DNA of 64,000 nucleotides. Source: Lysinibacillus fusiformis. GTDB taxonomy: Bacteria; Bacillota; Bacilli; Bacillales_A; Planococcaceae. Below, one piece after another: positions 17,340 through 25,834 of this stretch (the stretch's first letter is position 1; every line of letters starts with the position of its first letter). A program made the position numbers and the translations under genes. The DNA lies in assembly GCF_002845985.1 (NCBI RefSeq), contig NZ_PDFK01000003.1, positions 1-64,000 on the forward strand, given 5' to 3'. The notes under the pieces are model-generated. The model searched no databases. It worked only from the letters and a program-made list of their open reading frames with translations, and was not told the DNA's origin.

Positions 17340-17915
17340 ATGCCACTCATTTTTATTACAGGTGGTGTGCGTAGTGGTAAATCTCATTTTGCTGAGCAAG
17401 CAGCGATGCAGCAATATCAAGCGCAGTTTAATACTGCAAAACGCTTGATATATTTGGCTTCTGGTCTTGCTGTAGATCGTGAAATGGAGAAGCGGATTCA
17501 TCGTCATCAGGCAGATCGACAGGCACAGCCTATCCAATGGCTGACGGTGGAGGCCCCATATGCGATAGCAGAGGTGTTTGAGACACTTCAAGATGGGGAT
17601 GTGGTGCTGTGGGATTGCGTCACAACTTGGCTGACCAATGCTTTTTATGAAGGCTATGACAGTGGGACACCGTGTGTACAACGGCCTGGGTGTTTAGAAA
17701 ATAAGCTACAGGTTGTTAAACAGGCTATTCAGTCACTACTAAAGAAGAACATGACTTTTTTTGTTGTCTCCAATGAACTGTTTGATGAGCCACCTTATAA
17801 TAGTGATGAAGTAGAATTATACCGACGAACACTCGGACAATTCCATCAATGGTTCGTTGCAATGGCACAGGAGGCCTATGAGATGAATGACGGTATTGTG
17901 AAGAGGTGGAAATAA
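17340..17915 (+). CDS. cobU: Adenosylcobinamide kinase / guanylyltransferase
   Basis: CobU phosphorylates adenosylcobinamide and adds GMP, giving adenosylcobinamide-GDP. The 191-residue length is normal. It has a P-loop, ITGGVRSGKSHFAEQ, then LIYLASGLAVDREMEKRIHR carrying the usual H-x-x-x-R region, WDCVTTWLTNAF for strand and magnesium, and FFVVSNELFDEPP near the end. In most CobU proteins that last part reads VSNEVGxGIVP, so this copy has a changed loop, whereas the short paralogue at 19234 keeps the G-x-G-V-V-P form. ATG 17340 follows AGGAGG directly after the cobC stop. Confidence 0.85.
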   Translation: MPLIFITGGVRSGKSHFAEQAAMQQYQAQFNTAKRLIYLASGLAVDREMEKRIHRHQADRQAQPIQWLTVEAPYAIAEVFETLQDGDVVLWDCVTTWLTNAFYEGYDSGTPCVQRPGCLENKLQVVKQAIQSLLKKNMTFFVVSNELFDEPPYNSDEVELYRRTLGQFHQWFVAMAQEAYEMNDGIVKRWK

Positions 17916-17936
17916 ATCGAGAAAGAGGGCAAGACG

Positions 17937-18713
17937 ATGAAAAATTTTTGGCATAGCCTGCTATTGGCATTTCAATTTTTTACGGTTTTGCCAGTACATA
18001 AAGAGTTACCATTAACGAGGTTCACCATCACAGGCATGTTCGCTTGCTTACCGTGGATAGGGGCTTTGATGGGGACGACGGTGGCAGCCGTGCTGTATAG
18101 TCTCACGCAGTGGACCGCAAGCAGTGAAGTGATGCTAGCTTTTATTGTCATAGGGCTATTTGCTTTATGGACAGGTGGTTTACATTTAGATGGCTTTATC
18201 GATATGGGCGATGCCTATTTTTCTTATCGAGATCGAGAGAAACGATTGGAGATTTTAGATGATCCTCGTGTAGGGGCATTCGGGGTATTGTCTGTCGTGT
18301 TTTTATTAATGGGTAAATTTGTCATTATACATGAGCTATTTGTACAGCAGCAATTCGCTTTATGGATGGTGTTATTTGTGCCATTTCTAACGAGGGTGGG
18401 TATGAGCTTTTATTTTATGTCACTCCACTGCTCCAAGGAAAAAGGTCTTGCCTATTTTTTTAAGTCTCATATTAATGCCAAGCTACTGCAAATATGGTTG
18501 CTGTTATCGCTCCTCTTAGCTATAACGGCTGTATTTGTCTTTACTGAGTTCTCTCTGCTACCCATTATATTAGTGATCGTTTTAGCCATTGCGCTTTTTA
18601 TTTTTCGCCAATTTACGTTGCGTAATTTTGGTGGCGTATCAGGTGATTTACTAGGTGCATCGATTGAGGGGATGGAGGTTGTGCTATGGGTGACATTGTT
18701 ACTGTGTGCTTAA
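17937..18713 (+). CDS. cobS: Adenosylcobinamide-GDP ribazoletransferase (cobalamin synthase)
   Basis: This membrane enzyme joins adenosylcobinamide-GDP to alpha-ribazole. The 258-residue protein has the signature GGLHLDGFIDMGDAYFSYRD, then RLEILDDPRVGAFGVLSVV, then VPFLTRVGMSF, and a glycine-rich end, GGVSGDLLGASIEGMEVVL. It has about six membrane segments. All match CobS. The 3' end overlaps the next gene by 28 bp. Confidence 0.93.
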   Translation: MKNFWHSLLLAFQFFTVLPVHKELPLTRFTITGMFACLPWIGALMGTTVAAVLYSLTQWTASSEVMLAFIVIGLFALWTGGLHLDGFIDMGDAYFSYRDREKRLEILDDPRVGAFGVLSVVFLLMGKFVIIHELFVQQQFALWMVLFVPFLTRVGMSFYFMSLHCSKEKGLAYFFKSHINAKLLQIWLLLSLLLAITAVFVFTEFSLLPIILVIVLAIALFIFRQFTLRNFGGVSGDLLGASIEGMEVVLWVTLLLCA

Positions 18714-19282
18714 TGAGGCATGCACCAACGAAAGAAAATTTAGAAAAGCGCTATCTTGGTTGGACGGACGCACCATTAGCAGCGACAACCGAGCTTGCTG
18801 TTGTAGATGCGAATGTCGATAAGGTTTATGGCAGTGATTTACTACGCTGCCGAGAAACAGCGGCTCATTATTTTCCGAATGCAAGCTACCAGACAGAGCC
18901 ACGCTTTCGTGAGACAAACTTTGGTGCGTTTGAAGGGCAAACTTATGAGGAGTTAAAAATGAATGCCCATTATTGTGCATGGCTTGACGATCCGATTCAC
19001 ACGCCCCCACCACAAGGCGAAGCGTTTGATGATTTTGTAACGCGTGTTGTAGACGGCTTCAACCATTTACCAAAGGATGAGGATCATTATTATTTAGTTG
19101 TTCATGGCGGGGTCATTCGTGCGTTACTCGTTGCTTTTGCCCCAACAGAGGAGCCTTTTTGGTCCTATCAAGTGCCACATGACAAACAATTTGTTTTAAC
19201 GTTTTCAAGAAAGGCTTGGGAGGAGGGAGCAAGATGCATGTCTTTATCGGAGGCGCCTATAACGGCAAAACCGACTATGTGA
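18686..19282 (+). CDS. Second histidine-phosphatase family protein of the cobamide operon
   Basis: The 198-residue protein has a slightly altered catalytic motif, CLMRHAPTKENLEKRYLGW (RHA in place of RHG), ETNFGAFEGQTYEEL as the phosphate pocket, and the second histidine in LVVHGGVIRALL. That last motif is typical of CobC-like phosphatases. It may remove the phosphate from alpha-ribazole phosphate or adenosylcobalamin phosphate, next to CobC at 16718. It overlaps cobS by 28 bp and the next gene by 49 bp. Confidence 0.75.
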   Translation: MGDIVTVCLMRHAPTKENLEKRYLGWTDAPLAATTELAVVDANVDKVYGSDLLRCRETAAHYFPNASYQTEPRFRETNFGAFEGQTYEELKMNAHYCAWLDDPIHTPPPQGEAFDDFVTRVVDGFNHLPKDEDHYYLVVHGGVIRALLVAFAPTEEPFWSYQVPHDKQFVLTFSRKAWEEGARCMSLSEAPITAKPTM

Positions 19283-19626
19283 AGGGTTTGTATGAACTGC
19301 ATCAGATGGTAATGCTTGATGGCGAATTACCAGAGGTGGCACCAGCCTGTGATGTCCTCGTCATAAAAAATTTAGAAAAATGGCTCGTGACACAAAATTT
19401 GGAGGAAGATGAACAAGTGGTTCAAACGGTGCTAGCAACAGTACAGACATTGGAACAACAATGTAGATTAGTGCTCATTGTCACGGATATGGGGCGTGGC
19501 GTTGTGCCGATGGAAAAGCAAGCACGTCTACTAAGAGATACATGTGGTCGTTTATACCAAGCTTTGTTCAAGGAAGCAGAGCAAGTTGTACGAATTTGGT
19601 ATGGATTGGCTGAACAGCTGAAATAA
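19234..19626 (+). CDS. Short CobU-like P-loop protein
   Basis: The 130-residue protein starts with a P-loop-like FIGGAYNGKTDYVKG and ends with VTDMGRGVVPMEKQARLLRD and TCGRLYQALFKEAEQVVRIW. This is the C-terminal pattern of CobU (VSNExGxGxVP, R-x-x-R-D, G-x-x-N/Y-Q). The middle of CobU, including the histidine that takes GMP, is gone. So it may bind nucleotide or keep kinase but not guanylyltransferase activity. ATG 19234 is chosen with GGAGGGAG upstream. In this operon it stands beside a full-length CobU whose matching C-terminal loop is altered; the two could work together. Confidence 0.65.
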   Translation: MHVFIGGAYNGKTDYVKGLYELHQMVMLDGELPEVAPACDVLVIKNLEKWLVTQNLEEDEQVVQTVLATVQTLEQQCRLVLIVTDMGRGVVPMEKQARLLRDTCGRLYQALFKEAEQVVRIWYGLAEQLK

Positions 19627-19657
19627 GGTAAGCACTCAATAGAAAAGAGGAGAAGGC

Positions 19658-20152
19658 ATGGAACGACAAAGATTAAGGAAATGGATATTGACGGCAATGG
19701 TAGCGGCCATTTGTGCTGTAGGGGCAATGATTAAAGTGCCAACATTTATTTCAACGGCGGCTCTAGACTCGGCCCCAGCCTTTTTAGGGGTTGTCTTTTT
19801 ATCACCGCTACTAGCAGGTGTCGCTGGGCTGATCGGTCATTTTATTACAGCGCTCACGGCTGGATTCCCACTAGGTCCTCTACATCTACTAATTGCCGTA
19901 GAAATGTTGATGGTTGTCTGGATCTTTGGTGTGATGCATAAAAAAGGCATGCATTTTTGGAAATGGCCCGTTGCCCTAGTATTAAACGGCATTGTGGCGC
20001 CACTTCCGTTTTATTTTATTATTAGCCCAGCATTTTTCTGGGGAGCGTTAGGGAGTATTCTGATGGCAACGGTAATCAATTTAGTGATTGTCGCTGTAGT
20101 TATGCCCGTTTTGTCAAAGGTTTTTGTGCGTAAGGAAGGTCATGTACAGTGA
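19658..20152 (+). CDS. cblT: Alpha-ribazole transporter, ECF S-component type
   Basis: The 164-residue protein has five or six membrane segments and the small-S-component look of ECF transporters (IKVPTFISTAALDSAPAFLG; GLIGHFITALTAGFPLGPLH). Position at the end of a cobamide operon, overlapping the putative ribazole kinase gene by 4 bp, matches the CblT/CblS pair described in Listeria and Geobacillus. There CblT brings in alpha-ribazole. A cobalamin- or cobinamide-specific S component (CbrT-like) is the main alternative. The shared energising EcfA/EcfT genes are not in this window. Confidence 0.75.
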   Translation: MERQRLRKWILTAMVAAICAVGAMIKVPTFISTAALDSAPAFLGVVFLSPLLAGVAGLIGHFITALTAGFPLGPLHLLIAVEMLMVVWIFGVMHKKGMHFWKWPVALVLNGIVAPLPFYFIISPAFFWGALGSILMATVINLVIVAVVMPVLSKVFVRKEGHVQ

Positions 20153-20832
20153 GAAATGCGATGAAAGTAGGTTCGTTGGTTGCGACAATGGATAATGCGG
20201 CAGCCATTGGGGAAAAACCTCAGGATATTGTGTCTGCATCGGATCAATTGACAGCCTATATGACGGCACGTGTATCGTTTTTAGAGCAGCTTGCCGCGCA
20301 GGCATTGCCCATCCAAATACTGCTTGCTAATTTTTCCGGTGATGCCGCATGGTCACGCTATGAGAAAGGCATTCAGCAAGTGTTTGAAGAGGCGAGTCTT
20401 ACATGTCCAGCCATTGCAGGTAGTACAGAATCCAATATGCCCACATTGCAATCAGGTTTAGCTATTACGATGCTAGGGGAGAGCCAACAGCGCTGTGCAT
20501 TTGACCATGAACAGCTTAGCTGGTACACCTATGGCTTGCCACTTGTGGGCGAGGAAGTGTTGGCGCAGCCTGAAGATGTTGCACAGTTGCAGCCAATTTT
20601 TCAGGCATGGCGAGCGGAAATGGTTCAGCAAGTATGGCCCGTTGGATCAAAGGGGCTGCAAGGAGAATTCGCCCGTCTATTTAGGGGGCAGCGTGTTGAA
20701 AGTTCTGTTGATTGTACAAAATCCGCAGGGCCCTGCACGGTCACTTTGCTAGGCATTGATCCTGATAAAGAGCAACAGGCACAAAAGCTTTTCCTGCGAA
20801 ACTTCGAAAAACTACGCATCACTACACTGTAA
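20149..20832 (+). CDS. cblS: Alpha-ribazole kinase
   Basis: The 227-residue protein resembles the AIR synthase (PurM)-related family: KVGSLVATMDNAAAIGEKPQ DIV reads like the PurM-type N-terminal nucleotide site, and LLANFSGDAAW and ITMLGESQQ follow. In CblT/CblS systems this enzyme phosphorylates imported alpha-ribazole to alpha-ribazole phosphate, replacing the CobT route. The GTG start at 20149 overlaps the cblT stop (GTGA). It is the last gene of the operon. The call rests on family resemblance plus position. Confidence 0.72.
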   Translation: MRNAMKVGSLVATMDNAAAIGEKPQDIVSASDQLTAYMTARVSFLEQLAAQALPIQILLANFSGDAAWSRYEKGIQQVFEEASLTCPAIAGSTESNMPTLQSGLAITMLGESQQRCAFDHEQLSWYTYGLPLVGEEVLAQPEDVAQLQPIFQAWRAEMVQQVWPVGSKGLQGEFARLFRGQRVESSVDCTKSAGPCTVTLLGIDPDKEQQAQKLFLRNFEKLRITTL

Positions 20833-20915
20833 CAGAGCTTGCTTCCAGCAATGGTCATCCTAAGTAAAATGCAAGGAGCATGGCCAGGAAAACGCAGCTT
20901 TATTGGCATAACAAT

Positions 20916-20949
20916 GGGAACGTCCACATCCGGGCGTTCCCTTGTTTTT
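20916..20949 (+). terminator. Terminator of the cobamide operon
   Basis: Arms GGGAACGTCC (20916-20925) and GGGCGTTCCC (20932-20941) form a 10-bp stem with one G-T pair, followed by TTGTTTTTT. Confidence 0.75.
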
Positions 20950-20972
20950 TACAAAGCTTTTATTTTCAAGGT

Positions 20973-21160
20973 TTATGTCCTGCGCATATAAGCACGTATT
21001 GTGAGAGGGGCCAAGATTGCCACCATCACTACACACCGTAAATGCTTCCAGCACGAACGTTCAGATCGACACCATCAACAGCACGATTATTTCCAAAAAG
21101 CTTAACCAAACGATTGGCTTCAATTGCCCACTCGACATTCGTTGCTAGTGATGCTCCCAT
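20973..21160 (-). pseudogene. Remnant of a DrrAB-type ABC transporter, fused by deletion
   Basis: From ATG 21160 the minus strand reads MGASLATNVEWAIEANRLVK, then LFGNNRAVDGVDLNVRAGSI and YGV. That is the start of a DrrA-like ABC ATPase, ending just before the P-loop. About there a stop appears, and another frame gives VVMVAILAPLTIRAYMRRT and a stop at 20973-20975, the typical end of the DrrB-like permease. So one deletion removed most of both genes and joined the first end of one with the last end of the other. Nothing functional can remain. The strand is opposite to its neighbours. Confidence 0.65.
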
Positions 21161-21297
21161 GGAATTTCCCCTTATATCTACAAACAGATCATACATGACA
21201 TCAATGAACTGAATATTAACTGGCTAAAAATATGCTAGATAGCTACCTAACTTAAATGATTGATAGGGTTGTAAATATTACGAGACCCGAAAAATTA

Positions 21298-21328
21298 TTG
21301 CCAAATGGGAATGATTTTCAGTTATAAT
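21298..21328 (+). promoter_or_regulatory. Candidate promoter of the ABC exporter operon
   Basis: TTGCCA (21298-21303) and a perfect TATAAT (21323-21328) with a 19-bp spacer lie 40 bp before the first exporter gene. The spacer is longer than ideal, which may mean an activator or a weak promoter. Confidence 0.4.
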
Positions 21329-21367
21329 GAGGAACGAATGGGATTTAAATAGAACGGAGACGAATGT

Positions 21368-23101
21368 ATGCAGGTAGTTAAACAGTTAGGGCAGTATTTG
21401 GGGCCTTATAAATTTTTCACTTTGATTGCGCCGTTATTGATGGTGCTAGAGGTGACGATGGATTTAATTCAGCCAACCATCATGCAGCATATGATTGATA
21501 CAGGGATTGTCAATGGGGATAATCGTTATGTATTGACTATGTTTGTCTGGATGCTTGGCAGCGCAGTGCTGGGGCTTATTGGTGGAGTCGGTTGCTCGTA
21601 CTACAGCTCGAAGGCTGCGATTCATTTTGCATCGGATGTTCGACAGGCTCTTTATGAGAAGATGATGACGTATTCAGCCAAGGAGCGGGATGCGTTTACG
21701 ACAGGGAAGCTGATTACGATTTTAACAAGTGATGTGGAAAGTATTCAGCGCGCATTTATGATGACGCTACGGATTTTTGTGCGTGGGCCTTTGCTTTTTA
21801 TCGGAGCAGTGATTATCGTGTTTGTGACAGCGCGTGAGCTTTTTTCCATCCTTCTCATTATCGTGCCGTTGTTGATGATCGCCATGTATTTTTTTACGAA
21901 GTATTCAGGTGTGCTGTATCGTCGTGTTCAGGAGGCGATTGATGGGGTCAATACGAAGCTACAGGAAAATTTGGCGGGTATTCGTGTGGTCAAAGCGTTT
22001 CGTCGTGAGACACAGCAGGTGGCACAATTTGGAGAATTAAATGAGGCGCTGACAAAGCGTTTCATCACTGCAGAGCAAATCGTAGGGGTACTTGTGCCCT
22101 TTACGATGTTTATTGTCAATCTGGGCATTGTAGCAGCACTTTGGCTTGGGGCCATTAAGGTAGAGGCGGGTACTTTGAAAGTTGGGGTCATTCTGGCGTT
22201 TATCAACTATTTAACGATTATTTTAAATGGCTTAATGTCTTCTAGTATGGTGCTAATGCAAATTGCACGAGCATTGCCTTCAGGCGAACGGATTGTGGAT
22301 ATTTTAAATAAAGACATTGCGGTGAAGGAATCGGAACAGGCGATTTCTGCATCCATACAAGGTGCGATTGACTTCGATCAGGTGAGCTATCGATACTATG
22401 ATACAGCAGAGGATGTCCTCAAAAAAATTTCGTTTTCTGTAAAGTCTGGGCAAACGGTAGGCATCATTGGAAAAACAGGTAGTGGCAAATCAACGCTAGT
22501 AAAGCTGCTTCCTCGCTTATTTGATCCAACAGATGGTGAAATTCGCCTAGATGGCAGACCACTCAAATCGTATGCCCTCGCAACATTACGTGCGCATATC
22601 GGCTTTACCTCCCAAAAAGCGTTATTGTTCTCTGGAACGATTGAAGAAAATATTCGACTCGGCAAGGATGAGGCGACAGCCGAGGAAATACAACAGGCAA
22701 TAGAGGCAGCCTGTGCGAGTGAATTTGTGGAGCGACTTGATAAAGGCTTAGCCCATGAATTGTCACAGGGAGCTACAAATTTATCGGGCGGGCAAAAGCA
22801 GCGCCTTGCTTTAAGTCGTGCATTTATTCGTAAGCCTGCCATTCTAGTGCTAGATGATACTACCTCCGCGCTCGATAGTGCGTCGGAGCAGCATGTGCAG
22901 CAGGCTATTGCCACACAGTATCAAGACACAACGACATTGATTGTAGCGTCGAAAATTGCCTCGATACAGCAGGCTGATATGATTTTGGTCTTAGAGGATG
23001 GCGATATTGTTGGGCAAGGAACCCATCAGCAGTTACTACAAGCCAATACGCATTATCAAGCCATTTATGCGTCGCAGCAAAAGGCTGGTGAACAAAAATG
23101 A
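21368..23101 (+). CDS. Heterodimeric ABC multidrug exporter, subunit with degenerate ATP site
   Basis: A half-transporter of 577 residues: six-helix membrane domain (about 1-320), then a nucleotide-binding domain with Walker A IIGKTGSGKSTL, signature LSGGQKQR and Walker B LVLDDTTSALDS. The residue after the Walker B aspartate is Asp, not the catalytic Glu. This is the mark of the degenerate site in BmrC-like and YfiB-like subunits, so ATP at that site is held rather than split. The size matches Bacillus YfiB. Its stop overlaps the start of the partner gene by 4 bp (ATGA). Confidence 0.9.
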   Translation: MQVVKQLGQYLGPYKFFTLIAPLLMVLEVTMDLIQPTIMQHMIDTGIVNGDNRYVLTMFVWMLGSAVLGLIGGVGCSYYSSKAAIHFASDVRQALYEKMMTYSAKERDAFTTGKLITILTSDVESIQRAFMMTLRIFVRGPLLFIGAVIIVFVTARELFSILLIIVPLLMIAMYFFTKYSGVLYRRVQEAIDGVNTKLQENLAGIRVVKAFRRETQQVAQFGELNEALTKRFITAEQIVGVLVPFTMFIVNLGIVAALWLGAIKVEAGTLKVGVILAFINYLTIILNGLMSSSMVLMQIARALPSGERIVDILNKDIAVKESEQAISASIQGAIDFDQVSYRYYDTAEDVLKKISFSVKSGQTVGIIGKTGSGKSTLVKLLPRLFDPTDGEIRLDGRPLKSYALATLRAHIGFTSQKALLFSGTIEENIRLGKDEATAEEIQQAIEAACASEFVERLDKGLAHELSQGATNLSGGQKQRLALSRAFIRKPAILVLDDTTSALDSASEQHVQQAIATQYQDTTTLIVASKIASIQQADMILVLEDGDIVGQGTHQQLLQANTHYQAIYASQQKAGEQK

Positions 23102-24909
23102 GTCAAAATCAACCAAAGCAAATGAATTTTGGACGTGGCCCACGTATCGGAGGGCCATCTGAGAAGGCGAAAAATCAAAGAGCAACATTGTTCCGAATAT
23201 GGCATTATGTCAAACAGCAAAAAATAGGGATGTTTTTAGCCATCTTTTTTGTCGTTGCTTCTACCTTTTTAAGTCTAGCAGGGCCCTATTTGATTGGGCA
23301 TATTATTGATGATTATATTATGAAAAAGGATATCGACGGCACGATCCGTTTAGGTATCGTCTTAGCTGTTATTTTTACGGTAGCATCTATTCTGACATGG
23401 CTGCAAACCTATGTCATGATTCATGTGGCGATGAAAACAATTCGGACATTGCGGCTGGAACTGTTTCATAAGCTTCAAACGCTCACATTACGATTTTTTG
23501 ATCAGCGTGCACTTGGTGATTTAATGAGCCGTGTCACAAATGATATTGATAATTTAAATACGGCCCTTGCGCAAAGTGTGACGCAAATCGTGTCATCTAT
23601 TTTAACTGTCATTGGTGTCAGTATTGCGATGTTCACATTGAGCTGGCAGTTAGCCATTGTGACATTGATTATTATTCCGCTTATTGTGTTCACGACCAAG
23701 CAAATTATTAAGCGCAGTAGTAAAAATTATGCAGCAAGGCAACGGGATCTTGGCAGGCTGAACGGCTATATTGAGGAAATGATTACGGGTGCGGAGGTCC
23801 TCACGCTTTTTGGGAAGGAGCAGCAAACGATTGATACGTTTCATCAGCAAAACGAAAATCTGCGAAACTCCGCCCAACGTGCAGAAATTACCTCTGGCTT
23901 ATTAGGACCGATTAATAACTTTATGAATAACTTGGGCTTAGCCGTCGTTATCGGAACGGGTGCCTTTTTAGCCGTGAAGAGCATCATTACAGTTGGGATC
24001 ATTGCCGCCTTCGTGACGTATACACGGCAATTTTTCCGTCCGCTTAATCAGTTATCGAATCTGTTAAATACCTTTCAGTCGGCCATTGCTGGTGCAGAGC
24101 GTGTGTTTGAGATTCTAGATGAACCATCCGAGGTAGTAGATCAGCCTCATGCCATCGAGGCAACATCGCTCAAAGGGGATGTTATTTTCCAGCAAGTATC
24201 TTTTAGCTATGAGCCAAATAAGCCTGTGTTAAAAAATATTCACTTCCATGCCAAGGCAGGAGAGACCTTCGCTCTTGTTGGTCCAACAGGCTCAGGGAAA
24301 ACGACGATTATTAATTTACTGACGCGTTTCTATGACGTGGATCAAGGGGAAATTTTGATTGATGGGCACAATATCGAACACTATCAAATGGCGACCATTC
24401 GCCAAAGAGTAGGCGTAGTTTTACAGGACACGTATTTGTTCTCTGGCACCATTCGTGAAAACATTCGCTTTGGGAAGCTAGATGCCACAGATGAAGAGGT
24501 CGTGGAAGCGGCGAAAATTGCAAATGCCCATCACTTTATTAAATATTTACCAGCCCAATACGATACACCTGTGCAGGCAGGTGGCGCTAATTTAAGTCAG
24601 GGACAACGCCAGCTCATCGCCATTGCTCGTGCTATTTTAGAGAATGCTGATATTTTAATTTTGGACGAAGCGACATCGAGTGTGGATACGCAAACAGAGG
24701 TCGATATTCAAAAAGGCTTACAGCATTTGATGCAGGGACGCACAAGCTTTGTCATAGCCCATCGTTTAAAAACAATCGAGAATGCCGATCAAATTCTCGT
24801 CATTCAACAGGGGGAAATTGTCGAGCAAGGTAATCACCAAACGTTAATGCAGCAGCAGGGCATTTATCGTCATCTCCAGCAAAAATTATTGTTAGAGCAG
24901 GTAGAATAG
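23098..24909 (+). CDS. Heterodimeric ABC multidrug exporter, catalytic subunit
   Basis: This 603-residue half-transporter (YfiC-like length) has six membrane helices after a short charged N-terminus, Walker A LVGPTGSGKTTI, a changed signature NLSQGQRQL and a full Walker B LILDEATSSVDT with the catalytic Glu, and an H-loop in FVIAHRLKTIEN. With the partner before it, it forms an asymmetric exporter with one working ATP site, as known for BmrCD and YfiBC. Substrates of such pairs are usually hydrophobic drugs or lipids. No dedicated regulator stands next to it. Confidence 0.92.
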   Translation: MSQNQPKQMNFGRGPRIGGPSEKAKNQRATLFRIWHYVKQQKIGMFLAIFFVVASTFLSLAGPYLIGHIIDDYIMKKDIDGTIRLGIVLAVIFTVASILTWLQTYVMIHVAMKTIRTLRLELFHKLQTLTLRFFDQRALGDLMSRVTNDIDNLNTALAQSVTQIVSSILTVIGVSIAMFTLSWQLAIVTLIIIPLIVFTTKQIIKRSSKNYAARQRDLGRLNGYIEEMITGAEVLTLFGKEQQTIDTFHQQNENLRNSAQRAEITSGLLGPINNFMNNLGLAVVIGTGAFLAVKSIITVGIIAAFVTYTRQFFRPLNQLSNLLNTFQSAIAGAERVFEILDEPSEVVDQPHAIEATSLKGDVIFQQVSFSYEPNKPVLKNIHFHAKAGETFALVGPTGSGKTTIINLLTRFYDVDQGEILIDGHNIEHYQMATIRQRVGVVLQDTYLFSGTIRENIRFGKLDATDEEVVEAAKIANAHHFIKYLPAQYDTPVQAGGANLSQGQRQLIAIARAILENADILILDEATSSVDTQTEVDIQKGLQHLMQGRTSFVIAHRLKTIENADQILVIQQGEIVEQGNHQTLMQQQGIYRHLQQKLLLEQVE

Positions 24910-24950
24910 GGAATAATAAAGGTACATCTTCCAGAAAGCGAGGGATAGAC

Positions 24951-25370
24951 ATGTATGAATTAAAAATGAAAGAAACAGATGCAAGTGTCATTGAATTTAT
25001 TGAAAATGTGGACCATCCACAAAAACGAGAAGACGCCTTTCGGTTATTGGACATTTTTACAGAGGTCACAGGCTATGAAGCCAAAATGTGGGGACCGAGT
25101 ATTATCGGCTTTGGTAGCTATCATTATAAATACAAAACAGGCCATGAAGGGGATGCACCCCGTGTTGGCTATTCCCCACGCAAAGCAAAAATTAGCCTGT
25201 ATTTTGCCCCAGGTGATGAGCGAGAGCAGCTATTACAGCACTTTGGCAAGCACACAACGGGGAAAGCCTGCGTGTATATTAATAAGCTTGCAGATGTGGA
25301 TGAAGACATCCTAAAAGCCCTTATACAACAAACCATCGACTTTGTACAAAAAAACTATCCAGATGCTTAA
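24951..25370 (+). CDS. DUF1801-family protein
   Basis: The 139-residue protein has the DUF1801 pattern: DVIEFIENVDHP-like start, a helix then KMWGPSIIGFGSYHYKYKTG, EGDAPRVGYSPRKAKISLYF and KACVYINKLADVDEDILKAL. The family has a compact alpha-beta fold that recalls iron-chaperone YdhG-type proteins, and no proven enzyme activity. It follows the exporter by 41 bp and may be in the same transcript, ended by the terminator at 25380. Confidence 0.82.
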   Translation: MYELKMKETDASVIEFIENVDHPQKREDAFRLLDIFTEVTGYEAKMWGPSIIGFGSYHYKYKTGHEGDAPRVGYSPRKAKISLYFAPGDEREQLLQHFGKHTTGKACVYINKLADVDEDILKALIQQTIDFVQKNYPDA

Positions 25371-25379
25371 TACTAAGAA

Positions 25380-25410
25380 AACTGTCTATCTCAATGTAGG
25401 CAGTTTTTTT
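25380..25410 (+). terminator. Intrinsic terminator
   Basis: Arms AACTGTCTA (25380-25388) and TAGGCAGTT (25397-25405) pair with one G-T, then TTTTT. Confidence 0.75.
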
Positions 25411-25686
25411 ATGGAATCACTGAAACGTATATATACAGGAGACGTCTAAAAATACTAACAAAAAAGAGGGTGTAACATTATTGCGGCCTTCATTGTATTG
25501 AAATAAAAGGAAGTGGTAAGAGCAGTGATACTAGATATTACAGAGAAGTTAAAAAAAGTAAACAGATGATATTTAGAGATAGCTAGTCCAAATGCTTTAA
25601 CAGTGTCCTATTATACTACTAATGATTTTACTATTGGAATAAAGTGTCCATTTAGACTACAGGTACTTATAATGAATCGTTCAAAG

Positions 25687-25734
25687 CTATGCAGCCATCT
25701 GGTGCCGATATTCAATCGGGGTCAGATGGCTGAG
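25687..25734 (-). mobile_element. Remnant of an IS3-family transposase (OrfB end)
   Basis: The minus strand reads LSHLTPIEYRHQMAA followed by a stop at 25687-25689. That is the end of OrfB in IS150-like IS3-family elements (K-L-x-x-L-T-P-x-E-Y-R). A stop codon lies immediately upstream, so only the last 15 residues remain. The surrounding 25411-25834 has no gene. Two GTGTCC-type motifs (near 25602 and 25644) may be parts of the worn ends. Confidence 0.6.
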
Positions 25735-25834
25735 TCATTTTAGGAAGTGTGCAACTATAATTTTTCTCCAAAAATTAATTAGAAATTTATTTTTAATGTG
25801 TATCCTTGCAAGTATGAACGGAGAGGAGCTACGT

